Source: Juglans regia (taxonomy: Eukaryota > Streptophyta > Magnoliopsida > Fagales > Juglandaceae). Taken from it: a stretch of DNA of 64,000 nucleotides. The notes under the pieces are model-generated. The model was not told the origin of the DNA and searched no databases. It worked only from the letters and a program-made list of their open reading frames with translations. The translations under genes were made by a program, and so were the position numbers. Positions 43,301 to 53,846 of the stretch are shown piece after piece (position 1 is the stretch's first letter; each line of letters begins with the position of its first letter). The stretch covers positions 1,798,001-1,862,000 of the forward strand of contig NC_049905.1 in NCBI RefSeq assembly GCF_001411555.2, given 5' to 3'.

Positions 43301-44750
43301 AAGTACTTTGATCTGTTTCTTCAATGTTAAACAAATACTACTTCCTCCAACTTTTCAAGTTTATATTGATCTTGATTTCTGCAGCTATTCCCTGATTGTG
43401 CCCCACATTCTGTTTCTTATATACTTGAGCTGTTAGCATTGAACCATTGTGTGGGTTGCAAATTTTATCGTGCGGAAAGCCGAGGAAGATCTTGGGATTC
43501 ACAAGGAAATCACATAGAAAATGTAAGATTTTACATTTGATATGCCAATCATCACAGGCTGCTTTATGGTGCTTGCCAACTGATAATAGTTCAACATCTG
43601 TTTTCCCACTTCCAATTTTATCTTAAATATGAAATAATTTTGAATGAGATTATGTTAGCACAGACTAAGAAATTTTGATGGAGAGAACTATAACAGATAT
43701 TTTGTCTATTTTGGTCCTCTCTCTCACCCACCCACACAGTTGCACGCAAGGGGTTGTGCTACCCCAGATCTAATGTACTTACATGACTGTTGATTGCCCT
43801 GGAACTGACAGTCATCATGAGAGAAATTGGGACCGTCTTTCGTCAAAGTGAAGGTTTTAATGAAACTAAAACCCCTTCATCTTAAGTATGGTTCATATAT
43901 AAAGGGGCAGTACTCTAGTAGACGCGTCAGACGTACCTATCATAAAATCTATTTTCTTATTAGAATTTAAATGTAGTAATTGAGTTAAAAGCTAGATGTT
44001 CTTCATAAAGTAACTAAAAAACCCGCCCTGCTCTTTCTATGTTCATTTATTTCAGTGCTATCTAATGGCTTTAAACTTTTGAACCTCCTAGATGCTGAAT
44101 TTTCTCACACAAACCCAGCTTTGTTATTCTGTGAATTGTTAAGCCTGAGTTTTATTGTATGAAATGAGTAATAATCTAGCCTTGACAAATATAATTCCTT
44201 TATGGAATATATGTTTGAGGCTCCAAACCTTTGACCGCAATGGATTCTTGTGTGAACTATCTTGTTCTTTGTAGAATGATTGTGAAAGATAATTGCTTTA
44301 AAAAGAGCACTAATTTCAGCAGATTTATCATTTCTATTAAAATTGTATTTTCTTCTAGTATGTTTCATTTTCATACTAAAAGAGCTTCTTATGTGAGCTA
44401 TCTAGGCTCCTTTTGGCCCTCCCTTTGCTGTAGTTCAAGGTACACTTGAAGCCTATGGGACCATATTTGAGGATATTCCAAGGGAAGCATGCCCCTCCAT
44501 AAGAAGAGGATCAGTTGGATGGGTTGGTTCTGGTCCCGAATTTTTTATCAGCCTAGCCAACCACAATGAGTGGAGAAAAGCATATACTGTGTTCGGTTCT
44601 GTTCTTCCCGAAGATATGGAAATGGTGGAGAAAATTGTACGTCTTCCTACCAAACCTGAGGTTTGGAGTAACATTAATGTCTCTGTCTTGGAGAAACCTG
44701 TTGCCTTTCGTTTTCAAAGAATCAAGACAAGTCTTGAAACTCAAATTTGA
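40305..44750 (+). CDS. membrane-anchored protein with divergent cyclophilin-like domain, 5 exons
   Basis: Predicted 338-aa protein. Exons: 40305-40694, 41647-41745, 42681-42725, 43385-43522, 44406-44750, all phase 0 with GT-AG introns. Residues about 13-37 form one hydrophobic segment (LLLLFLMGTISCCMVYVC), suggesting a type II anchor or uncleaved signal. A Cys-rich luminal-type region follows (CCRGIEHLELW, ECCMACKRMCRG, CLCDSWVFCG). From about residue 168 the protein resembles cyclophilin: GYGIIHIKLFPDCAPHSV, FYRAE, DSQGN, PEFFISL, EWRKAYTVFG. Arg of FYR, Gln of SQGN, FF and Trp match cyclophilin active-site positions, but the usual His before VFG is Tyr. Prolyl-isomerase activity is therefore possible but doubtful. 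The compartment (Golgi or ER) is inferred. I know no gene symbol. Confidence 0.85.
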
Positions 44751-46003
44751 AGCAGACATGGATGGAGATTCAAGTGGGTCATAGACATTTGTTCACTATG
44801 GTTGGGAAGAATCAAGTCATGGACACTGAAATTCCCAGATTTCAAGGCTGTGATTAAAGGGAAACTTCTCTGTAGTTCTACAGTAGATTTTTAACTATTA
44901 TTAGCCATTAAATTTTTACATAGAAATAAAAAGGAGTCATTTTGGACCCTAATGGAGCTTGTGATCTGTAACCGTGTTATGAACCTTACGGAAATGTTTG
45001 ACAAACAGGACCTAAACTTCATCAATTTAACAATTAGGGGTGTAATCGGTTCAATTTGGTCTGGTTTTAAACAAATTTTGGGACTAAACTCGTATATACC
45101 GGTTTTGCATTTTCAAGAACTGATTGCACCGGTTACCCTACTAAATCAGTACTTACAGTTTTACTAGTTCCGGTCCGGTTTGGTCCCCTTTTTCGATTTT
45201 TAATACATATTAAATCTCTATTCTCTTATACTTATATATATATATATATTAATATATATAAATATTAGTAATTCACTAATATTATTAGTATATAGTAATA
45301 CTATTGGTATAGTACTATTACTATATGTCAGTGATAATATAGTAATTAATATACTAATGTAGATTAGTAATACTCTTATATTTTTTAAAATGAATATTTG
45401 AGAATTTATTAAGCCATAAAATGTAATTAATATATATTTTATATTTAAAACATATGATCAAATAAATGTTCATATTTAATATTAAAATTTTATATTATAA
45501 ATTATAATATAGCATTATTTCATATATAATTATAATTTATAATAATTATAAATAATATAAAAGATATTATAAATAATATTAAAAATTAATTATAAATATA
45601 TAAATAGCTAACTAGTCTGGTCCTAAAAAATATAAAATCGAGACCAGACCGATTATGACTAGTTTTTAAAATAAAAGAACCGGTCCCAAACCGAATCAAA
45701 CCGGTTTTCCGATTTATTTTTATAGCCCTATTAACAACGTAAAACATAAAATAATAAGCAACTATAATAACTTACACAATGAAGAATAATTGAACCCGAA
45801 ACCTATTTTTAACTTCTAAAGTTTGTAGCATCGGCAGACAATAATCTCAGTGGAATATAAAATTTATTTACGCATTACAAATAATTATCAAGGAATATTT
45901 TCCTGGGTGAGAGTCCCAAGAACACAAATCGAGCAATTCTGAAGGTACTAGCTGATTAAAGACACATAGTTAAATAAAATCTAAAGCACTTTAAACTTTC
46001 AAG
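44751..46003. other. intergenic DNA with a hAT element
   Basis: The first 300 bp are probably 3' untranslated sequence of the cyclophilin-like gene. The rest is the hAT element 45035-45730 and AT-rich sequence leading to the tRNA gene. No coding sequence seen. Confidence 0.5.
45035..45730. mobile_element. non-autonomous hAT element, copy 2 (696 bp)
   Basis: The left end TAGGGGTGTAATCGG and a decayed right end (ATAGCCCTA) are flanked by near-identical 8-bp duplications: TTAACAAT (45027-45034) and TTAACAAC (45731-45738). Subterminal blocks carry CCGGTT and TCGGTT words; the interior is AT-rich with ATTAGTAAT repeats. This is the most diverged of the three copies. Confidence 0.75.
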
Positions 46004-46075
46004 GGATCCGTGGCGCAATGGTAGCGCGTCTGACTCCAGATCAGAAGGTTGCGTGTTCGATTCACGTCGGGTTCA
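46004..46075 (+). tRNA. tRNA-Trp (CCA)
   Basis: 72 nt with acceptor stem GGATCCG/CGGGTTC, D-arm GCGC-AATGGTA-GCGC, anticodon loop CTCCAGA with CCA at 46036-46038 between TCTGA and TCAGA, T-arm GCGTG-TTCGATT-CACGT, and discriminator A. It matches the plant nuclear tRNA-Trp consensus. No intron. A run of T's (TTATTATTTTT, about 46090-46100) can serve as Pol III terminator. The 15 bases after the tRNA repeat part of a T-arm and an acceptor strand. Confidence 0.95.
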
Positions 46076-47643
46076 ATTCCCCTCGGATCTTATTATTTTT
46101 CTCAAACCCACTTTTTCAATAAATATATAAAACATCGCATTCGAATGCTAATTGGAACCTCATTTATATCTCACGGAATCACGCACTTTCCTTCGTTTCT
46201 AAATTACCTTTTTTTTTTTCTTTTTTTCTTTTTGGATTACCCATAAAGGGTTTGAGTAACATCACTAAAGAATAAAGAATCAAAGATGCTGAACTTTTGT
46301 GGGATCACACTTTTCCTTTTCTGCAGACATCACGCAGCAAATATATAAAGATTGAAAGGTTTGATCGCCAAAGCAGAGTGTGCCCAACTCTTGACAGACA
46401 TTACCAAACGCCATAATCCCAATCAAGCTACCGGTTCGGTTGTGACAACTGAGCCACCACAACACTATAGATTCACTTCCCTCACTGTGAATAGGACCAT
46501 ATGATTTCTGGCAATGATATGTAAGATCTCTGAGGTCCAACAAGATGTACAACATAAGCATTGGACCCGTTTGGATAAAGATGTGAGATTTTTATCACAT
46601 CTCATTTCATCTCATCTAATCCAATTTTAATTAATAATCTCACTACTATTCACAAACAATCTGAACTCATCTTACTATCCAAATGGGCCCTCAATGTTCA
46701 AATCCAGGTCCTGGTGTCTGTAGAAATCAACTGCAGAATCACGTGGCTGGAATTGAAACTAGTCAAGGAGACATTTGGTGGGAAACATGGTATTTACAAT
46801 CAACACAAGGTAAGAAACCATCTGGCCTCCATCGCCCAAGAGAACCCTTTTTTTTCAGGGGGCAAAAACCATTTCTGAAAGCAAAAAGAACTTGATTATG
46901 TCCAGCTGTATTAAGATAAGCAAGAACTTAATTACATTCCTAACACACATTCAGACATGGAATCCTTACAACAGCAATTGAAATCCCAGAAAACTACTGT
47001 CAAAATGTTCTGGAATCACATAAATGTGTGTGTCGGCGCGAGTTTGGGATAATCTCTACCCACTTCACAATCTTTCTTCTTCGAGCAGAGCACTTAGACA
47101 GATGACATTCGGCATTGATACTTTATGAATTGCTATCTAATCTCCCAAGTGTGATCAACTGAAACAAAACATACTAATACTACCACCAACATAACCAAAT
47201 ACCCCAGAGAAGAAAAGCACATTGGTAGTGAAGTTAGATATGCAGATGACATTGGTAAAGATACACTATTCATCAGAAAAACTATTGTCACTAAGCTTTG
47301 AATCAAAAACTCAAAGAGTCGTCAAGTGCAATTACAGAATATTAAAGCTACCTTTTTCCAGTGAAAATCAAGCTACAACTAGTTAAATCCCACGTCGTTC
47401 TACTCTCTCTTAGAAAAGCGACAAAACCCAGATTAGACAGAGACAACTAAACTAGCAAACTCACATAAGCTCAGTCACTTGGCCTCTAGAGCAAGCTCCA
47501 TCAATGTCCAATGTCAAACCCACTCACCAAATCTCAGTTGCACAAAAAGTTCACGGGCAAACACCCTTCTTTTTGCTGTTTTGTTGGGGGGAGTGGGAAT
47601 AGCAAGGCCAAGAAACCCACAAATTCCAATTACCAGGGTCAAT
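46076..47643. other. intergenic DNA, probably including the trihelix 3' untranslated region
   Basis: It contains a family A fold-back (46566-46690). The part near 47000-47643 is likely 3' leader of the minus-strand trihelix gene. No gene recognised; the open frames here lack known motifs. Confidence 0.45.
46566..46690. repeat. fold-back element, family A
   Basis: Starts CCCGTTTGGATAAAGATGTGAG and ends ATCTTACTATCCAAATGGGCC, giving an inverted repeat of CCCGTTTGGAT type. Compact, 125 bp. Confidence 0.7.
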
Positions 47644-48729
47644 CTAAGACTCTGGAGAGGGCATTCTCTTTGGCTTCTTCTTCTTCTCCGAGACGGCCTT
47701 CGCAAACGCCTCCACAATCCGCTGCTGCGACTCCAAGATCATCTCGGTCCGCTTCATCTCCATCTCCATCCTCATTGCCTCGATTTCCCTCGCCATCTCC
47801 ATCTTCATCTGCTCCATCCTCACAAACCCATCCCCCAGTACCTGTATCGCCGACACAATCTCTGTCAACGGGTCCCTCTCCCTCTTACCCGAGCCTGCCG
47901 ACTTCGCCGAATTACATTCCCTCAAAACCCTAGCGCCGAAAATACCACCAGAATTTGAACTAGGGTTAGGGTACGGGGTCGAATTAGGGTTGGAGTTATA
48001 CTTGTGCTCAGCCTTGCCGAAATATTTCGATCCGGCCTGCGCTATACTGACCCCGGTCGGGATTCTAATCCGGAACCCACTTCCTCCACTACCACCATCG
48101 CCGTTATCACCACCAGTCCCATTGTTTCTGTACAATTTACTCATGTGCCTCATATTGGGACCTCCTCCATTCTTGAATTCTTCATACAAATCTTGATCTT
48201 CATCATCGTCGGCGTCTATGTCGTCGTTGTCGTTATCGCTATCGGACAAGTTGGCGCGTTTCTTGGAGGAGGGGCCCTTCTCCATGGCATCCATACGCTT
48301 GAAATGGACCCAGGAGGAGGTGAAGCGAGAGACGGGCATGGAGCGGGCGCGCTGGAGCTCAGTGCGGTAGCGCTTGCGTAGCTTCTCCATCTTGTGGCGG
48401 CACTGGACTGCGGTCTTGGGAGGGGAGGCCGCTGGGCACCGTTGGGCCACGGCATCGGCGACCTCCTGCCAGTGGGTGGCCTTAAGGTTACCGCGGCGGA
48501 GCGAGTACCACTTGTCACGGTACGAGTCAATCAAAGCCATCGTCTCGTCATGAGACCAGCAGGGAGGAGGGAGGCGTCGGGAAGCGGTGGTGGTGGTGGT
48601 GGTGGGGGGTTGGGAATCGAGTTGCGGATCGGGTGGAGCAGGTAGAGAGAGCGGGAGAGGCATGGCGGTGGGTGGGCCCGGAGGAGTGGTGATGTCAGAC
48701 GTGGGTGGTGGTGAGGATGAGGAAGCCAT
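47644..48729 (-). CDS. trihelix transcription factor (ASIL/ENAP-like), intronless
   Basis: 361-aa nuclear DNA-binding protein in a single exon, start at 48729. After a Pro/Ser/Thr-rich head comes the trihelix/SANT-like domain (about residues 58-150): WSHDETMALIDSYRDKW, NLKATHWQEVADAV, CRHKMEKLRKRYRTE, and SSWVHFKRMDAME with its regularly spaced Trp/Phe residues. An acidic Asp-rich stretch follows, then a Gly/Asn-rich linker. The C-terminal helix (REIEAMRMEMEMKRTEMIL) is likely a coiled-coil dimerisation region, ending in a basic KKKKPKR nuclear-localisation-like motif. Arabidopsis ASIL1/2 repress seed genes and ENAP1/2 act with EIN2; which branch this belongs to needs a tree. GC content is higher than in neighbouring DNA. 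A CT/GA-rich leader lies upstream at 49080-49140. Confidence 0.92.
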   Translation of the reverse strand: MASSSSPPPTSDITTPPGPPTAMPLPLSLPAPPDPQLDSQPPTTTTTTASRRLPPPCWSHDETMALIDSYRDKWYSLRRGNLKATHWQEVADAVAQRCPAASPPKTAVQCRHKMEKLRKRYRTELQRARSMPVSRFTSSWVHFKRMDAMEKGPSSKKRANLSDSDNDNDDIDADDDEDQDLYEEFKNGGGPNMRHMSKLYRNNGTGGDNGDGGSGGSGFRIRIPTGVSIAQAGSKYFGKAEHKYNSNPNSTPYPNPSSNSGGIFGARVLRECNSAKSAGSGKRERDPLTEIVSAIQVLGDGFVRMEQMKMEMAREIEAMRMEMEMKRTEMILESQQRIVEAFAKAVSEKKKKPKRMPSPES

Positions 48730-49767
48730 GGCGGAGGAATAGGTAAAAAGGAGGCACTTTTCTCGGTCTAACGGAGAAAGGGAAGCACCGGTTAATAAGG
48801 GTAGAAAACAGCGGTGGTGGAGGAGGCAGAGATTGAGAAATCAGAGAGGGGTGAAGGATAAGGAGGGCGGCGAAGAAAAGCAAGAGGGAAAATAAGAGAA
48901 GAGGGAGAAAAGGATGGGGTGGAGGAGGTGGAGTAAGGTGGAGTTTGGTGATACATGATTTGGTGTGCGGCTGATTTTGAGATGTATCTAAGATGTGAGG
49001 AGTGGAGGCCACCGCTTAGGTGGAGGGGGGTTGAAGGGGGGAGGGTGATAGGCTGCGCACCCGTTCCCAACAACAAGTCATTTAGGTCCCCCCCCCACCC
49101 CTCCCTCCCTCCCTCCCTCCCTCCCTCCATTCTTTCCTCTTGACTTGGGCCACTACGCACCCATCATCATCAATTCATCACATTCCATCATCTCCTTCTC
49201 AACAGTGAAACATCTTAGCCACCGCCTCTTCTGGGCGTGGGTGTGGGTGTGGGCGGCTGTTAATTTCCTCTTTTTTTTTTTTTTTAAGTGGTGATTGGTT
49301 CCCATTTCTATTTTTATTTTGGGTGCTTGGATGTAGTGTTTTGTTTTTGGTTTTTTGGGTGTGATTGCGTGTTGAGTTTGACTGAAAAGGGGGGGGACAA
49401 GAGGTGGTGGGGGGAATTGTATTTATTGGTGTGTTAGGGGTGAGAGAGAGAGAAGGAGGAGTAGGGGCAGGAATGGAGGGAGGACGTGAAAGCAACTTTT
49501 ATTTCTGGTGGTGGGGGAGGAATGGGTTTTGCGTTTGCGTATTCCAAGGGGCAATCCGAGTCTAAAGTCCATCAATTCACATGGCTTGGTACAGTAAAAG
49601 AAAGGAAGGAATTACCCCAAAAGTGAAAGCCAGACTTCAATCTGATTTGCTTTGGAATTTGGTTAAAGTTTTGTTAGTTTGAAGTTCAAACCAACTCTAC
49701 TCTAACTAGGGGCAGTTGTGGTTTGGCTCTCACTTCGGGTGAGCTGTCTGCCAAGACAACTGAGAAT
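48730..49767 (-). promoter_or_regulatory. trihelix promoter and GC-rich leader
   Basis: Upstream of the trihelix start codon the plus strand is rich in GGAGG-type purine runs, then in a (CCCT)n block (49086-49129). The long open frames here on both strands reflect base bias, not genes. No clear TATA box chosen. Confidence 0.45.
49086..49129. repeat. (CCCT)n simple repeat in the trihelix leader
   Basis: A run of C's followed by about nine CCCT units. GAGGG repeats in the sense orientation of the trihelix mRNA are common in plant 5' leaders. Confidence 0.85.
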
Positions 49768-50487
49768 TAGGGGTGTAACCGGTCCGGTCCGGTCCGGTTT
49801 TAGATAAAATTTAGGACCGAACCGGTATGTACCGATTTTATATTTTTCAAAACCGATTACGCACCGGTTACCCTCCTAAACCGGTACTTCCGGTTTTACC
49901 GGTTTCCGGTCCGGTCCGGTCCGGTTTTCCGGTTTTTTAAAAATATAAATTTCACAATTTGTCATTAAAAATTTGTTTATAAAAAAAAAAAAAATTGATT
50001 TAAAAAAAACTGTTTTATACTTTTATTAATATATTAGACTATATAATAGTATTAATATTAGACTATTGGTATAGTTATAAGTTATATATTAGTATTAGTT
50101 ATAAACTTTTAGTGATTTAGTATTAACATTTTATGTAATAATTTATAAATTATAATAAGAAATTATTTCATATATGAATATATATGTTATATATAAAATT
50201 TCACATAAAAATTTATAATTATACATTATATATAAAACTTATATATATTAATATTTAATATATATAAAATATTTTGTATAAAACTTATATATAAAAATAT
50301 TATTTTATATTTTTTTTAATCAACCGGTCCGGTCCGGTCCAAAAAATTCAGGAACCGGAACCGGACCGGAACCGGCCGGTTTTTACGTTTTAAAAACCGG
50401 TTCCGGACCGGACCGGTTCAAAACAGGTAAAACCGATCCGGTTCGGTCCGGTCCGGTCCGGTTTTCCGGTTTGAGTTTACACCCCTA
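49768..50487. mobile_element. non-autonomous hAT element, copy 3 (720 bp, best preserved)
   Basis: Perfect ends TAGGGGTGTAA and TTACACCCCTA with the exact 8-bp target duplication CTGAGAAT (49760-49767 and 50488-50495). The left subterminal part has GGTCCGGTCCGGTCCGG and the right has several CCGGTCCGGTCC arrays in inverted relation, including a run near 50434-50465. The AT-rich centre matches copy 1 in reverse orientation. No coding capacity. Confidence 0.92.
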
Positions 50488-50495
50488 CTGAGAAT

Positions 50496-52145
50496 CTTTA
50501 CTTACGCTCTCTCCCTGCCATCGAAAGAAAGAAAAGAAAAAAAATATTATAAATTTAATTAAAATATATATTTTTTAAAATTTAAAAAATTTGAATTATT
50601 TATTTTATTTTGTAAAAAAATTTAAAAAAATTATAATGATTAGAACATTGATATTAGATTGATCATCCCAATCTTCAAAGTTATTGTAATTATTTTTTTA
50701 TTTTATTTTCATAATCTTCAATCATCTCCAACAATCATATTCATTTTTATTTTTACAATCCAATAATCTATAATATAATAATCTCAAAATATAACAAAAT
50801 CACATATGAAAAAATCACATGATCACAAGCATATAACAAAATAACAGCTCAATAGCCCTTCATATGGCAATAGTTCTGCTCAAATATAATTAAAAAAAAA
50901 ATATTTAGACTTGCTACATATATTTCATGTTTGAAAATAATTAAAGAATTACTATAATTCATATTTTAGATTAAATCAATTTGACTAATTTAATATAGGC
51001 AAAATTAGATGATATTAGTTAAATTTAAAGATAAAAATGTATCTGGCTAAGCCAATGCTCTTAAATGAGATGAGATAAGATGAGATGTATTGTAAAAATA
51101 AACAAGATAATAATATATTTAATTGTAAAAAGTTTTTATTAAAAAATAAATTTAACAGATTATATAAATGAAAATCAATTTATAAATTTATTTTGATAAA
51201 TTTTTGTATTTGTCGTATAAGAAATAATATAGGATAAAGTTTTTTCAAAAGGCCAAGCCCAATTAAGCATCTACCATTCCCAGCATACGGGCCTGTTTCA
51301 GATTCCAGTTATGTGACTATGTCAAGCCCAACTAACGGAAATGCTTGCTTTTTCTTAACTTTTTAATCAAATTTTTTATTCTACAAACTTTTAATATCAA
51401 TGAAATTGATCTATCTATCAAAAGTTCGTAAATAAACTGGTAATTATGTTGATATGATATGTCAAATGACATGCCAAGTGTTAAAACAACTTAAATATGT
51501 TTAATAACTTGAGAACTTATGTTATAAAAATAAGTTGACGTAGAAACGGTTTTATTTCATCTTATTTTATTATTATAATTTTTTTAAAATTTTCATACAA
51601 AATATAATAAAAAATTCAACATTTTCAAATTTTAAAATAATAATAATTTTAAAATAATAATAATATTTTATTCAACATTTATCTAAAACTATATCATCTT
51701 ATCTCACTATCCAAATGGATCCTAAAATAAAATTAATTAATAAATTAAAAAAAACTTCAGAAATCTAAAAAAAAAAAGAAAAGAAACATATACATTCTAA
51801 AATAAAGAAAAAAATTGCAATGTGTAAAGTCGATTTCGTTACGAAGTAAATTCCTAAATATAATGTTGGAATTGATTCATTAATCACACAGTGAATATGC
51901 TATATATTCAAAGAGAGGCCAAAAGTTGTAAGAGAGAATAGATAATATATATTCTCAAGCAAAGTGAATTCCGAGTAGATGACTTACCTATTATTAATTC
52001 CAAATCCCTATGAAACTTGAAATGCAGGTAATCTTTCAGTACTAATGCAAGATCTGATCACCTCAATAATCAACACCAAAAGTAGCTCTTACCGTAAAAC
52101 GTCTCTGCATTTCACACGTACGTACGAGCTAGCTAGCTAGCTAGG
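50496..52145. other. AT-rich intergenic DNA upstream of the ankyrin gene
   Basis: No coding sequence. It contains a family A fold-back at about 51543-51721. The last 60 bp include CGTACGTACG and a (GCTA)n run just before the start codon at 52146. Confidence 0.5.
51543..51721. repeat. fold-back element, family A, inverted orientation
   Basis: Contains the family core on the opposite strand (CATACAAAATATAATAAAAAATTCAA-like) and ends ATCTCACTATCCAAATGGAT. The left boundary is approximate. Confidence 0.55.
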
Positions 52146-53807
52146 ATGGATGCAAGATTGTTTCAGGTGGTTTTTCACGACGACGTTGCTGCATTTCACA
52201 CACTACTGGCAGAAGATCCGCTTTTACTTCATCGTGTTGCCCTCAACTCGATCGATAACCCTCTACACATATCATCGTTGGCTGGAAATACAGCAATCAC
52301 AAAAGATATTGTTCTGCGAAAGCCAGAGTTTGCTTGGGAGCTAAATCAACAAGGGTTTAGCCCCATGCACATCGCCTCCGCGAATGGGCATGTTGAGATA
52401 GTGAGAGAGCTTTTGAATAATGCTGGAGTTGATGTCTGTCTTTTGAAGGGAAAAGATGGCAAGCTTCCACTTCATTGTGCGGTAATCAAAGGTAGAGTTG
52501 ATGTTGTGAGGGTGCTGGTTTTCGCTTGTAAAGAGTCTTTAGCACAGGTGACGGTTCAAGGTGAAACGGCGCTTCATCTTGCAGTGAAGAATAACCAGTT
52601 GGAAGTTGTCAGGGTCTTGCTTGAAGAGATGAAGAGGCTGGACATGATGATGGAGGTCATTAACTGTACGGACAAGAAGGGGAACACAGTATTGCACTTG
52701 GCAACGTTGGGGAAACAACATGAGGTAAGTTTAGCAAGCCTTTGCTTGCGAATGATCTTCATCTACTAGTCTCTCAATGATCTACTCTTCCATATGAACA
52801 AATTAACAAATGAAAAATGCTAGTTTGTCCCTTAATTATCTTGCCTTTTCAGTTTTACTGTTCATATATTTCAATTTTGTATTTTTTTTAATAGTTAAGT
52901 AAGTGAATATATTGATATTTATATACATATATATATATATTAAAAAATAGTTTTAAAAAAATATATATAATTTACACTAGGTGGCACCACCGAGTATAAC
53001 AATCCTTAACAAATAGCTTTCATCTTAGGAGACATAAAAGCCTTGCTCACAGTTTACTTAGGCCCCGTTTGGTTTCACAAATGGCATGGTCTCAATCTAT
53101 CATATCTCAACATTTAAATATCATTATTTAAATATAAATATTATTTAATTTTAAATTTTCAAATATTTCATCTAAGTATTATCTAATCCTTATAACTTTC
53201 TAAAACTTCTAAACAAAATATAAATAATAATTCAACTTTTTTAAGTTTCAAAACAAAAATTATATTAAAAAATTATATTCTAACTATATTTTTAATTTTA
53301 TAATATTTTTATTTAACTTTTTCTCTTCAATTTCTCAAAATCTCATAAAACATCTTAACTCAAACTATTTCATTACTATTCACAAATTATTTTATTACTA
53401 TTCACATATTTCTCATTTCATTTCATATTATCTCCATAGATTAGCTCTAGCTGCTTCAAGTACTACCGCCAGACAGGTGTCAAAGAAAGTTTAACAACAT
53501 TTTAAGAGATCAAACAGCCATGTTTTATTTCCGTATATCAATGTTTTTTTTTTAAAGGGCACTGCTATAGGTCTCGAATTTGGGACTCATTTTATGTCTC
53601 GAATAAATTTTTTATTTATTTATTTATTTTTTATATATTTTTTTAATCATCATAAACATTTAAAAAAAATAAAAAATCACAACATTATTAAAAAAATCTT
53701 TTTTTAATCATTCAGTTAAAAAAAAAATAAAAAGAAAAAAAGAATATTCGGGACACACTTTGAGTGCCGAATTCGGGACCCAAAGCATTTCCCTTTTTTA
53801 AATCATC

Positions 53808-53846
<39 letters not shown>

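Noticed and set aside
46280..46895. Open frames near the tRNA gene
   Set aside because: No known protein motif; part overlaps a fold-back element. A small exon of an unseen transcript cannot be excluded.
47479..47958. Pro/Ser- and His/Leu-rich open frames on the plus strand
   Set aside because: They overlap the antisense of the trihelix coding end; composition reflects the GC-rich gene on the other strand.
48695..49495. Several open frames in the GC-rich trihelix leader
   Set aside because: They arise from purine/pyrimidine-run bias, contain the (CCCT)n repeat and show no conserved motif.
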